64,000 bases of DNA from Devosia naphthalenivorans (lineage in GTDB: Bacteria; Pseudomonadota; Alphaproteobacteria; Rhizobiales; Devosiaceae), in assembly GCF_003056355.1 (NCBI RefSeq), contig NZ_PYVW01000004.1:124001-188000 (forward strand), read 5' to 3'. This document shows, in pieces, positions 54,172 to 62,936 of the stretch (positions are counted from its first letter, which is position 1; each line of letters opens with the position of its first letter). A program made the position numbers and the translations under genes. Under the pieces are notes generated by a model. It searched no databases. It saw nothing but the letters and a program-made list of their open reading frames with translations, and was not told the DNA's origin.

Positions 54172-54948
54172 ATGTCCACACTCCTTGCCATGCGCGATGT
54201 CAGCAAGATCTTCGCCAATGGCACGCTGGCGCTCAACGGCATGTCGCTCGAAATTGGGGAGGGCGAGTTCCTGTCGCTGCTCGGGCCCTCTGGTTGCGGC
54301 AAATCCACGGCACTACGCATCATGGCGGGGCTGGCCGCACCCAGCTCCGGCACCGTGGAATGGCCCTCTTCCCGAACCAATGAGCGCGGCCTGCCGCAGG
54401 GCGATATCGGCTTCGTCTTCCAGGAGCCGACCCTGATGCCTTGGCAGAATGTGTTCGGCAATGTCTACCTGCCGCTCAAGCTGCATGGCCTGAGCAAGGC
54501 CCAGGCACGCGAGCGGGTGATGGACAATCTCCAAAACGTCGGCCTTGCCGATTTCGCCAATGCCTACCCGCGCCAACTTTCAGGCGGCATGAAGATGCGC
54601 GTTTCCATTGCGCGGGCACTGGTAACCCGGCCCAGGCTCCTGCTGATGGACGAACCCTTTGCCGCACTCGACGAGATTACACGCCACAAGCTCAATGACG
54701 ATTTGCTGGCGCTCTGGCGCCGGACGGGCATCACGGTGATCTTCGTAACCCATTCGGTGTTTGAATCGGCATACCTCTCCAGCCGGATCGTGGTGATGCG
54801 GCCGCGCCCCGGCCAGGTGTTCAGCGATCTTCCCATCGCCCAGCCCGAGATGCGCGGCGAAACCTATCGGGTGTCGGAATTCTACCGGGCCAATTGCCAG
54901 AGCGTATCGGAAGCCCTGCAAGGCGCTATTCGCGCAGCGGAGAGCTGA
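54172..54948 (+). CDS. ABC transporter ATPase (SsuB/TauB/ThiZ type)
   Basis: A 258-residue ATPase. Walker [15 protein letters not shown], signature LSGGMKMRVSIARALV, Walker B LLLMDEPFAALDEI and the switch histidine in IFVTHSVFESAYLS are all present. It starts seven bases after the binding-protein gene ends. This ATPase type pairs with one permease and a THI5-like or SsuA-like binding protein. Confidence 0.93.
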   Translation: MSTLLAMRDVSKIFANGTLALNGMSLEIGEGEFLSLLGPSGCGKSTALRIMAGLAAPSSGTVEWPSSRTNERGLPQGDIGFVFQEPTLMPWQNVFGNVYLPLKLHGLSKAQARERVMDNLQNVGLADFANAYPRQLSGGMKMRVSIARALVTRPRLLLMDEPFAALDEITRHKLNDDLLALWRRTGITVIFVTHSVFESAYLSSRIVVMRPRPGQVFSDLPIAQPEMRGETYRVSEFYRANCQSVSEALQGAIRAAES

Positions 54949-54953
54949 GTTCC

Positions 54954-55772
54954 ATGGCATCCACACCGAGAGTTCCCAGCATTTCCACCCGCCAGAGAGT
55001 GTTGCAGGTCCTCGTGCTCCTGCTGGCACTGGCAGGGGGAATCCTGGTCTGGCAGTGGATCGTCACTGCCAATCAGATTCCCAAATATATTCTGCCCAGC
55101 CCGGTCGATACGGCCGTGGCGCTGTTTACCGATAGCGACACGTTGTGGCCCGCGCTGCTGGTGACGATGCGTATCACCTTCATGGCGCTGGCTGTGGCCA
55201 TCATCGGCGGCGTGACCATTGCCATCATAATCGTCCAGAGCAAATGGCTGGAACTGGCGCTGTTTCCGTTCACGGTGATCCTGCAGGTCACGCCCATCAT
55301 CGCAATCGCGCCGCTAATCCTGATCTATGCGCCCGACACGCAGACTGCCTTGATGATCTGCGCGTTCGCCGTCGCCTTCTTCCCCATTCTTTCCAACATG
55401 GTGCAGGGCCTAAAAAGCGTCGATCACCGGCTGCTTGACCTGTTCGAGCTGTATGGCGCCAACAGGTGGCAGACCCTGCTTTTCCTCAGGATTCCTGCCT
55501 CCATGCCCTATTTCATGGCGGGGCTACGGATCGCGGGCGGACTGTCGCTGATCGCCGCCGTTGTCGCCGAGTTTGCCGCAGGCTCGGCCGGACAAGGCGC
55601 CGGTCTGGCATTCCGGCTGCTGGAAAGCCAGTATCGGCTCAATCTACCGCGCATGTTCGCCGCGCTCATCATGCTGTGCGGCACGGGCATCGCGATCTAT
55701 GCACTGACCTCGCTGATCGCTTGGCTGACGCTGCATCGCTGGCATGAAAGCGCCATCGAGCGCGAGGACTAA
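54954..55772 (+). CDS. ABC transporter permease (SsuC/TauC/ThiX type)
   Basis: A 272-residue permease with six helices. LVTMRITFMALAVAIIGGVT and the coupling loop DLFELYGANRWQTLLFLRIP, then ASMPYFMAGLRIAGGLSLIA, identify the family. ATG at 54954 (MASTPRVPS) is placed after GGAGAG. It completes a three-gene importer. About 260 bp without a gene separate it from the convergent dehydrogenase gene. Confidence 0.92.
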   Translation: MASTPRVPSISTRQRVLQVLVLLLALAGGILVWQWIVTANQIPKYILPSPVDTAVALFTDSDTLWPALLVTMRITFMALAVAIIGGVTIAIIIVQSKWLELALFPFTVILQVTPIIAIAPLILIYAPDTQTALMICAFAVAFFPILSNMVQGLKSVDHRLLDLFELYGANRWQTLLFLRIPASMPYFMAGLRIAGGLSLIAAVVAEFAAGSAGQGAGLAFRLLESQYRLNLPRMFAALIMLCGTGIAIYALTSLIAWLTLHRWHESAIERED

Positions 55773-56035
55773 GGCGCATCGTGCCGCTTGCGCGGTGAGG
55801 CGGTGGCCGCACCTGCTCCTCCATCCCTCACCAATGCGGGGCCCGTTGGCCGGTTCCTGTGGGCGCGAGGTGGAACGAAATCGCCCCGGATTTATTTGCC
55901 TCATCGAGACCAGCGCGCGTCAACCGGACGTGGCGGCACAGGGAATGGGTTGGTTTTTCCGGTTTCCCCTCCCAGCCAACGAATAGGCAGCCGAGCCCTT
56001 ATCCCGCCCGCGCTGGTTTCATTCTTCAATACCGC

Positions 56036-57046
56036 CTAGGGACGAGCGACGATCTTGATTTCGCCTTGTGCCGGAGGATTGGCAATGATCGATGGCACCT
56101 CCGCGAGCGACACAATGCGGCTCACCAGCGGGTCAAGCGCCAGTGTGCCTGCAGCGATCATCGCCGCTGCGCGGGCATGGGTCAGCGGGTTGAGGTAAGC
56201 ACCTTCCAGCCGCACTTCGTTGACCAAGAGATCGAACGGGGTCACCTCCACTGCCTGCCCCTGCGGCATGACGCCGAAAATGACCACAGCGCCCCCACGT
56301 CGAACCGCCGCGATCGATTGCGCAAAGGTCTGCGGCACCCCGGCGCATTCCAGCGCCACATCGACGCCACCGGCGACAATGTCGCGGATCTGCGCGACGG
56401 CATCGCCGGCATTGGGATCGACAGCATGGGTGGCGCCCAGACGCAGCGCCAGATCGCGCCGCGGTTGCTGGCGGGTGGAAAGAATTACCGTGGTGGCGCC
56501 CGCGAGGCGGCAGAGTTGCGCCATCAGCAGCCCGATCACCCCGCCGCCGAAAATCGCCACGCTACCGCCCGGGCGGATACGTGCCACATCCAGACCATGC
56601 AGGCAGCAGGCGAGCGGCTCGCTAAAGGCGCCGTGCGCGGGATCAAGATCATCGGGTAGCACATGCGCCTGTCCCTCGGGCATCACCAGATATTCGGCAA
56701 AGCCCCCGTCCCGCCGCACGCCGATTGCGGTGAGCATGACGCAAAGATTGACACGGCCCTCCCGGCACTGCGCACAGGTACCACAAGCGATATTGGGATC
56801 GCCCGTGACGCGCTGACCGACGCGGATGCGCTCGACGCCGGAACCCAGTTCGATCACCGTGCCGGCGAACTCATGCCCCAGCGTCACCGGCGTGCTGGTC
56901 GGATACTCCCCCGCATACATATGTCGATCCGACCCGCAAATGCCGCAGGCTTCAACCTTGATGAGCACCTCGCGAGCGCCCGGCGCAGGTGTCGGAACAT
57001 ACTGCAGTTCGAGCCTATTAGCGCCCAGAAGGCGAACGGCCTGCAT
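56036..57046 (-). CDS. Zinc-dependent alcohol/polyol dehydrogenase
   Basis: A 336-residue medium-chain dehydrogenase like sorbitol and threonine dehydrogenases. Catalytic zinc residues lie in ACGICGSDRHMY and LGHEFAGTV; the structural zinc cysteines are in NIACGTCAQCREGRVNLC. The NAD-binding GGGVIGLLMAQL follows. It lies five bases after the end of the RbsC-like permease gene, so it is the last gene of that operon and probably oxidises the imported sugar or polyol. Confidence 0.9.
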   Translation of the reverse strand: MQAVRLLGANRLELQYVPTPAPGAREVLIKVEACGICGSDRHMYAGEYPTSTPVTLGHEFAGTVIELGSGVERIRVGQRVTGDPNIACGTCAQCREGRVNLCVMLTAIGVRRDGGFAEYLVMPEGQAHVLPDDLDPAHGAFSEPLACCLHGLDVARIRPGGSVAIFGGGVIGLLMAQLCRLAGATTVILSTRQQPRRDLALRLGATHAVDPNAGDAVAQIRDIVAGGVDVALECAGVPQTFAQSIAAVRRGGAVVIFGVMPQGQAVEVTPFDLLVNEVRLEGAYLNPLTHARAAAMIAAGTLALDPLVSRIVSLAEVPSIIANPPAQGEIKIVARP

Positions 57047-57051
57047 CGCCC

Positions 57052-58020
57052 CTACCGGTTACGCCGGCGAAGCTGATCGAAGAAGACGATGATGATAATC
57101 AACGCGCCGGTGATGATGCGTTGCCAGAAGGAATTGACGTTGAGCAGGTTCGCGCCGTTGCTGATGGTGGCCAGGATAAAGGCGCCGATCAGCGGTCCGT
57201 GTACCGAACCAACGGCGCCAAACAGGGAGGTGCCACCGATCACCGAGGAGGCGATGGCCTGCAGTTCCCACCCCTCGCCCTGCGTCGCGTTGCCAACGCC
57301 CAGGCGCGCTGCCAGCATGACCCCGACGATGGCCGCGCACATGGCGGAGAGCCCATAGGCGATATAGATCATCTTGGGAACACTGACGCCCGAAAGGCGC
57401 GCTGCTTCGGGGTTTGAGCCCACGGCATAGAGATAGCGGCCCCATTTGCTCAGGTGCAGAAAAACGAATGCCGGCACCGCGACGATGATCACCATCCAGA
57501 ACAGGTTCGGCACGCCCAGGAAGCTCTCGCGCGAGAACTGGTTGAAGCTCGCATCAGTGATGTTGATGGTCGACCCATTGGTCATCAACAGGCCGATGCC
57601 GCGCAGTGAAGTCAGCGTTGCCAGCGTGATGATGAAAGGCGGCAGGCCCATCTTGACGATGCCGAAGGCGTGGAAAAATCCGATCAGCAGGCCCATGATC
57701 AGTGTGATGATGATGGCCAGATAGACCGGCATGCCCGACTGGATCAACCCCGCCACTACCACCGTGGAAAAGCCCACGATGGCGCCCACGGAAAGATCGA
57801 TCCCGGCGGTAATGATGACAAAAGTCTGCCCGATGGCGAGGATCGCAATCATCGAACCCTGCCGCAGCAGGTTGGAAATATTGTTGCCGGTGGCGAAATT
57901 AGGGGTGGCGATGCTGAGCGCCACGCAGATCAGGACAAGCAGGCCAACCAGCGTCAGCGCGAACAGAAAACTGAAATTGCGACGGGTCTTGGTGGTGGTC
58001 GGGGTAATCTCTGTGGTCAT
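57052..58020 (-). CDS. RbsC-like sugar ABC transporter permease
   Basis: A 322-residue CUT2 permease. Family segments: TFVIITAGIDLSVGAIVGFS, AFGIVKMGLPPFIITLATLT, RGIGLLMTNG and YAVGSNPEAARLSGVSV. Eight to ten helices. In CUT2 systems a single permease dimerises. Gene order binding protein, ATPase, permease, dehydrogenase suggests a complete uptake and first-oxidation module. Confidence 0.93.
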   Translation of the reverse strand: MTTEITPTTTKTRRNFSFLFALTLVGLLVLICVALSIATPNFATGNNISNLLRQGSMIAILAIGQTFVIITAGIDLSVGAIVGFSTVVVAGLIQSGMPVYLAIIITLIMGLLIGFFHAFGIVKMGLPPFIITLATLTSLRGIGLLMTNGSTINITDASFNQFSRESFLGVPNLFWMVIIVAVPAFVFLHLSKWGRYLYAVGSNPEAARLSGVSVPKMIYIAYGLSAMCAAIVGVMLAARLGVGNATQGEGWELQAIASSVIGGTSLFGAVGSVHGPLIGAFILATISNGANLLNVNSFWQRIITGALIIIIVFFDQLRRRNR

Positions 58021-58041
58021 CGTAGTCTCCAGAACGGCAGG

Positions 58042-59595
58042 CTAAACGCCGATGGCCTCTGCCAGAATGTCTTCGTGCGAACGCTCGCGATCGGTTTGGC
58101 TGCCCACCAGATGCCCCTCGCGGAACACGTGCAGCGTGTCGGCCAGCTCGTAGACCTCAGGCAGATAGGACGAGATCAGGATGATCCCGGCGCCATTCTT
58201 GAGCAGCTTGGCGAACAGCCGGTAGATTTCCGCCTTGGTGCCGACGTCGACGCCAACGGTGGGTTCGTCGAAGATGAACACCTCGGCCCCATGGTTGAGC
58301 CATTTGCCGATGACGATCTTCTGCTGGTTGCCGCCCGACATGGAGGAGGCCAGCGAGCGGCGCGACGGGGTCTTGATGCCCAGATCCTTGATCTGCTGGT
58401 CGGCCCGGCGTCTTTCCTCGCCATGGTCGATGATGGGGCCAGCCATCAATTGGTCATAGACCGGCAGATTGATGTTGAAGCCGATTGGCAGGTTGAGATT
58501 GAGGCCCTGGTCGCGCCGGCTCTCGGGCGCCAGCGCAATGCCCAGATCGATTGCCTTGCGCTCGTTGCTGATATCGACGGGCTGCTCCTTCCACAGGATA
58601 TCTCCCGAGGTTTTCGGGTTGCGCCCAAAAACGGACAGCGCGAACTCGCTGCGGCCAGCGCCGATCAGGCCATAGAGGCCGACGATCTCGCCGGCCCGCA
58701 GGGTGATGGAAATGTCGGTGAAGCCCTTGCCGCTCAAATTGCAGGTTTCCAGCAGGGTCTTGCCGAACGGGATCTGCTCCTTGTGGTAGATCTGGTCCAG
58801 CGTGCGATTGATCATCAGCGACACCAGTTCGGCGTCGTCGGTCTCATCGATATTGCGGGTGCCCACATGGGTGCCGTCCCGCAAGACAGAGACGCGGTCG
58901 GCCAGTTCGAACACCTCCTCCATGCGGTGGCTGATATAAACAACGGTGACACCCTCTGCCTTGAGACGGCGGATCAAAGCAAAGAGCTGGGTGGCCTCCT
59001 GACGAGTGAGGTAGGCGGTAGGTTCGTCGAAGATGATGAACTTGGTTCCGCGCAACGAAGCGCGGGCGGTCGCCACCAATTGCTGCTGGCCAATGGTCAG
59101 GGTGTCCAGAATGACGTCGGCCGGCAGGCTGAAGCCCATGTCATCGAGAATTTTTTGCGCCGCGCGGGTCATGTCGCGCCGCTGCAACAGGCCAAATTTG
59201 GTGCTTTCGTCCCCCAGGAAGATGTTGGCGGCGACGGAAAGGTGGCGGCAGAGTACCACTTCCTGGTGCACTGCGTTGATACCCAGAGCGATCGCTTCGT
59301 TAGGGGTGGAGAGGTCGACCTCCTGCCCGTTCCAGACGATTGTGCCGCCCGAACGCCGAATGACCCCGGTCAAAAGCTTGATCAGCGTGGATTTTCCCGC
59401 GCCGTTTTCGCCCACGATGGCGTGTATTTCACCGCGCCGAAAAGCCAGCGTGCTGCGCTTGAGCGCCTGGATATGGCCATAGCGCTTCTCGAGGTCGCGC
59501 AGTTCAAGGATGATATCGTCGCCGCCCACAGTGGCAGCGTTGCCCTGGCTCGCCGGTTGGGCCGAGCCACTGGATAGATCAGTCAAATGCGACAC
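58042..59595 (-). CDS. RbsA-like sugar ABC transporter ATPase, double domain
   Basis: A 517-residue ATPase with two domains. First: GENGAGKSTLIKLLTG, LTIGQQQLVATARA and FIIFDEPTAYLT. Second: GLIGAGRSEFALSVFG (degenerate Walker A), MSGGNQQKIVIGKWL and FIFDEPTVGVDVG. I place the start at GTG 59595 (MSHLTDLSS); an earlier in-frame ATG adds 15 unconserved residues. The N-terminal Ser/Ala linker of about 25 residues before IILELRDLEKRYG is longer than usual. Confidence 0.92.
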   Translation of the reverse strand: MSHLTDLSSGSAQPASQGNAATVGGDDIILELRDLEKRYGHIQALKRSTLAFRRGEIHAIVGENGAGKSTLIKLLTGVIRRSGGTIVWNGQEVDLSTPNEAIALGINAVHQEVVLCRHLSVAANIFLGDESTKFGLLQRRDMTRAAQKILDDMGFSLPADVILDTLTIGQQQLVATARASLRGTKFIIFDEPTAYLTRQEATQLFALIRRLKAEGVTVVYISHRMEEVFELADRVSVLRDGTHVGTRNIDETDDAELVSLMINRTLDQIYHKEQIPFGKTLLETCNLSGKGFTDISITLRAGEIVGLYGLIGAGRSEFALSVFGRNPKTSGDILWKEQPVDISNERKAIDLGIALAPESRRDQGLNLNLPIGFNINLPVYDQLMAGPIIDHGEERRRADQQIKDLGIKTPSRRSLASSMSGGNQQKIVIGKWLNHGAEVFIFDEPTVGVDVGTKAEIYRLFAKLLKNGAGIILISSYLPEVYELADTLHVFREGHLVGSQTDRERSHEDILAEAIGV

Positions 59596-59650
59596 CCCCC
59601 GCACGTGGCAGGACCTAGCCCTGTTGCCGGGCCGTGGCACTGCAGTGGAA

Positions 59651-59682
59651 GGACGCGCGGTGCAGATCCGCTCCGCGCGTCC
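59651..59682 (-). terminator. GC-rich hairpin after the RbsB-like gene
   Basis: Perfect ten-base arms (GGACGCGCGG and CCGCGCGTCC) around a 12-base loop begin eight bases after the stop codon of the binding-protein gene. No long T run follows. It matches the position of the hairpins in the two other importer operons. Confidence 0.7.
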
Positions 59683-59689
59683 GGTCTGG

Positions 59690-60676
59690 TCAGTTCACCT
59701 TGGGATTGAGCAGTTCCTGGCTGCGCGGCTCTTCCATGTTGGCCGTGGTGATGAGGTTGGCGCCGGTATCGACGAACTTCTCCACGGTTTCACCCTTGGA
59801 TACGGCAAGCGCCGTTTTGATGCCGTCAAAACCCATGCGGTAGGGGTCCTGCACCACGAGGGCGTCGATGGTGCCATCCTTGAGGAAGCCGACGAGCTTG
59901 TCGTCGCTATCGAAACCGATCAGCGCAACACGTTCAGCCGCGCCGTTTTCCGCAATCGCCTGGCCTGCGCCCTGCGCCTGGATGAGGTTGGACGCGAAGA
60001 TGCCCACCAGGTTTGGATTGGCGGTGAGCAGGTCGGTGGTGATGTTGAGGCCCGTGGCAGCTTGGCCGTCAGCATATTTGTCAGCCACTAGCGTCAGGCC
60101 CGGATATTCGGAGGCCAGTTGTTCCATGAAGCCCTGGCGGCGTTCTTCGAGCGAGCCGGCATTGGGGCTATTGGTGATGATGGCGACTTCACCCTCGATC
60201 TTGCCGGTGGCAGCCTCGATGGCGGCGGCGAGGCCGTCGGCAGCGATGCGTCCGCCCTGCACGTTGTCCGTCGTCAAGAACGAGGAGAAGGCTTCCGATT
60301 CAGCCGAAGAGTCGATGCCGATAATCGGCACGGATGCCGCAGCTTCGGTGATCGGTGCACCCAGCGCGGAGCGTTCGGTTGGCGCGATCACGATGGCGGC
60401 GGGACTGCCGGAGACGGCGTTTTCCAGAATGGAAATCTGGCCGTTGATGTCGGTTTCGGCCTGGGCGCCCAGTTCGGGAACATTGACGCCGAGCTCCTCC
60501 CCTGCGGCTCGCGCGCCGGCCAGGACGATCTGCCAATAGAAGGACGTGGTGTCCTTGACGATGATTGGAATGGTCACGTCCTGCGCCATCGACACGGACG
60601 AACCGAGCATGCCAGCGGCCAATGCGATGGTCGACAGGCCAAGGACCGCACGGCGGCCCAGCTTCTTGATGATCAT
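59690..60676 (-). CDS. RbsB-like sugar-binding protein
   Basis: A 328-residue periplasmic binding protein of the CUT2 type. The signal peptide ends at SVSMA (about residue 31). Parts typical of the ribose-binding fold are VKDTTSFYWQIVLAGARAAG, NAVSGSPAAIVIAPTERSAL, VPIIGIDSSAESEAFSSFLT and GIFASNLIQAQGAGQAI. GGGAGTGAAG precedes the ATG. It is the first gene of the operon; the ligand cannot be read from sequence. Confidence 0.92.
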   Translation of the reverse strand: MIIKKLGRRAVLGLSTIALAAGMLGSSVSMAQDVTIPIIVKDTTSFYWQIVLAGARAAGEELGVNVPELGAQAETDINGQISILENAVSGSPAAIVIAPTERSALGAPITEAAASVPIIGIDSSAESEAFSSFLTTDNVQGGRIAADGLAAAIEAATGKIEGEVAIITNSPNAGSLEERRQGFMEQLASEYPGLTLVADKYADGQAATGLNITTDLLTANPNLVGIFASNLIQAQGAGQAIAENGAAERVALIGFDSDDKLVGFLKDGTIDALVVQDPYRMGFDGIKTALAVSKGETVEKFVDTGANLITTANMEEPRSQELLNPKVN

Positions 60677-60838
60677 TCTTCACTCCCTTTACGTGCCCAC
60701 TCCGGCTTCTGTTAGTCCGGTAGCGCGCCAACCCATCAAAGCATGGCCCGGGGGAATGTCCAAGCGGGGAATGGTGAAAATTTATCAGGAGCCCGCCCGA
60801 GCGAACGACGCTTATGCTCGCGGTTGGTCCACGAACCC

Positions 60839-61543
60839 TCAGTGCCGCAGGAGACGGTCGCGCGCCTCGTTGATCTTGGAGGCAAGATAGCTGGAGCCAC
60901 CGTGGTCCGGGTGCACCGCCTTCATCAGTTCGCGATGGGCCGCCCTGATCTCGTCGTCCGTGGCGCCGGGTTTTAGGCCGAGAACCTCATAGGCTTCCGC
61001 GCGCGCATCGCGCGGCTCATCCTGCTGCTGGCCTGCGTTCCCCGCGGCATCGGTTTGCGCGAAATATTCGCGCCATCCGGCCCGGTTGGCGTCGAGCCAG
61101 CTTTCCAGAAGGCTGATGCTGTCGGGATCGGTTTCTATCTCCATGATCAATTGGCGTGTGTCATGCTCGCCCAAATCCATGAGATCGCGTCCGGCGAACT
61201 GCCCGGTCAGCACCCGCCCGGATACGGCGCCAGTGTCATGGTCGAGTTCCATGGCGAAATACTGGCTGCGCACTTTCGAGATATTGCCTGCCTCGGCGGC
61301 GCCCCCATCAAGGGAGATTGGCCCCAACCGGCCTGTGCGCCACACCGAGAAAACGGCGGCCCCTACAAAGAGTGCCAGATCGATCCGGCGGGCAATCAGC
61401 AGCAGCATGGCAATCAGCGCACCGCCGCCCACCACCAGCCAGCGCAGCCCTCGGAACAGCGTGCCCCTGTCGAGTTTCTTGAGATAGCCGTGTGCGGCCA
61501 AGGTCGCGAGCAGGGCGATACCGCCGAGAAAGACGTAGCTCAT
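60839..61543 (-). CDS. Membrane-anchored J-domain protein
   Basis: A 234-residue protein with two or three N-terminal hydrophobic helices (MSYVFLGGIALLATLAAHGY, RWLVVGGGALIAMLLLIA) and a C-terminal J domain (AYEVLGLKPGATDDEIRAAH, then the essential HPD in KAVHPDHGG). A J domain at the C-terminus of a membrane protein recalls the Pam18/TIM14 type. It would stimulate DnaK near the membrane. ATG at 61543 overlaps the stop of the VWA-like gene, so a longer in-frame reading upstream is rejected. Confidence 0.88.
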   Translation of the reverse strand: MSYVFLGGIALLATLAAHGYLKKLDRGTLFRGLRWLVVGGGALIAMLLLIARRIDLALFVGAAVFSVWRTGRLGPISLDGGAAEAGNISKVRSQYFAMELDHDTGAVSGRVLTGQFAGRDLMDLGEHDTRQLIMEIETDPDSISLLESWLDANRAGWREYFAQTDAAGNAGQQQDEPRDARAEAYEVLGLKPGATDDEIRAAHRELMKAVHPDHGGSSYLASKINEARDRLLRH

Positions 61544-62262
61544 CGGTTTTCGATCTGCGCCAGCAGTGCCCGCGCCTGACCGCTGTTCTGCAGCTTGAGG
61601 TAATCGCGGCCACCGCTGGCATAGGCAGCCACAGCCTTGAGCAGGGCGGCCAATTCCTGAGGGGCCGACGCATCGAAACGTGCATAGGCGCCCTTGGTCA
61701 GCCGCGCGAATTCGCGAAATGCCGCTTCGACACGAGCGTCGCGGCCTTCCTGGAAAAAGAACACCGGGCAATTCAGCAGGCCAAGCTGGCCGGCCTTCTC
61801 GGCCAGCCCATCGACGCTTTCCTCGATGGCGTCCCCAACGAAAACCACGGCATTGACCTTGCGCTTGGCATGCTCGGCACGCGCGTGAGCGAAAACCTTG
61901 CCAATCTGGGTATTGCCACCACGGCAATCGATGCCGCTCATCAGCCGTGCGAGCGCCTGCGCGTCGATCACCCATTTGGAGGCGCGACATTCTCCGAAAC
62001 CGCGGAAATAGAGCAGTTGCACCTGTAGCGCACTATCCTTGGGCAGCGCCTTGAACATTTCTGCCTGCAATGACTGCGCCAGATCCCAGGTCGGCTGCCG
62101 GCTCATCGTGGCGTCGAGCGCAAACAGCAGCCGTCCATCCTGCGCGGCATCGGGCCGAGCGAGAGTGCCCACCTTCTGGACGAAGGCTGCAACATCGTCA
62201 CTGACCTTGCCTTGCCGTGCAGGCGGAGCGCTGGCGGGTCGCGTCGGCGTTTTGTCTACCAT
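61540..62262 (-). CDS. VWA-like protein
   Basis: A 240-residue soluble protein with a von Willebrand A-like fold. The first strand and metal-site region LLFALDATMSRQPTWDLAQS carries a D-T-S-like variant, and NAVVFVGDAIEESVDGLAEK marks the fourth strand. The N-terminal tail (TPTRPASAPPARQGK) is disordered. It is coupled to the J-domain gene by an ATGA overlap. The pair recurs in Rhizobiales as far as I recall; its function is unknown, perhaps a chaperone assembly. Confidence 0.8.
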   Translation of the reverse strand: MVDKTPTRPASAPPARQGKVSDDVAAFVQKVGTLARPDAAQDGRLLFALDATMSRQPTWDLAQSLQAEMFKALPKDSALQVQLLYFRGFGECRASKWVIDAQALARLMSGIDCRGGNTQIGKVFAHARAEHAKRKVNAVVFVGDAIEESVDGLAEKAGQLGLLNCPVFFFQEGRDARVEAAFREFARLTKGAYARFDASAPQELAALLKAVAAYASGGRDYLKLQNSGQARALLAQIENR

Positions 62263-62306
62263 AGAGTGAATATGTGCGCGGCACTGGCGCGAGACAAGTG
62301 CCGGGC

Positions 62307-62612
62307 CTATTGCCGGTCAGGATGACGCGGCTTTGTTTGCCCCACCAGCTTTGCGAGCTCGGAAAATGACAGGTCCTGTCCTTGGGCCGCGTTGTTGTTC
62401 GCCAAGTGCAGAAGACGCGGAGCAAAGGCCACGGCGTCGCGCTCGGCGCCGCTTAAATCCTCGGACCGGTAATCGCCCAAGGCGATCTGCTCGGCGCGCC
62501 GCAGCGCCATGGCGATTTCCTCGCGGCTCAGCAGGCCCTTTTCCGCCAGAGCATTGTTGATCGCCGCAATGGCAAGATACAGCCCCTCAAGCTGTAGATT
62601 GGCAGTGTTCAC
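62307..62612 (-). CDS. Hypothetical helical protein
   Basis: A 101-residue soluble, helical protein: NTANLQLEGLYLAIAAINNA, LAEKGLLSREEIAMALRRAE, then SEDLSGAERDAVAFAPRLLH. The GTG start at 62612 follows an excellent AAGGAGATACCG; the upstream ATG reading in the same frame lacks a good site. It stands 44 bp before the VWA-like gene and probably heads that operon. No family recognised. Confidence 0.7.
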   Translation of the reverse strand: MNTANLQLEGLYLAIAAINNALAEKGLLSREEIAMALRRAEQIALGDYRSEDLSGAERDAVAFAPRLLHLANNNAAQGQDLSFSELAKLVGQTKPRHPDRQ

Positions 62613-62738
62613 CGGTATCTCCTTCCCTCCGTCCTTGTGGATGAACATTGCCGGAGCCCGTCTAGTTCCAAGCCTTCAGGCAACCCGGCGAACCGCCAAA
62701 CCGTTGCCCGCCATGACCTGCAACAAACGAGGACGGAC

Positions 62739-62927
62739 ATGAACGATCCTGCCAGCCCGGAACGGCCCCGTCCGGAGACCGACGAAACCCTGGTGGAGCG
62801 TGGCCGTGGCTCGGCGGAGCGGGCGGTGCTCGGGCGCAATCCTTATGGGAGCATGGTCCGCGTCATCCTGGCCGTGGTGCTTTTCGTGGTCGTGTTCGGA
62901 ACGATCTTCTTCCTGGTGCAGGATTAG
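62739..62927 (+). CDS. Small tail-anchored-like membrane protein
   Basis: A 62-residue protein with a charged N-terminal half (SPERPRPETDETLVERGRGS) and a single C-terminal helix (VRVILAVVLFVVVFGTIFFL) ending VQD. The ATG follows GAGGA at a good distance. The open frame extends further upstream but without support. It precedes the isochorismatase-like gene by nine bases and is likely co-transcribed. Function unknown. Confidence 0.7.
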   Translation: MNDPASPERPRPETDETLVERGRGSAERAVLGRNPYGSMVRVILAVVLFVVVFGTIFFLVQD

Positions 62928-62936
62928 GAGCCCGCT

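Noticed and set aside
57670..59577. 635-residue open frame on the plus strand
   Set aside because: Antisense to the RbsA-like ATPase and permease genes, whose motifs are unmistakable; the frame is a by-product of codon bias.
60839..61990. 383-residue reading of the J-domain gene
   Set aside because: The extension overlaps the VWA-like gene; the ATG at 61543 overlaps that gene's stop and starts the first membrane helix.
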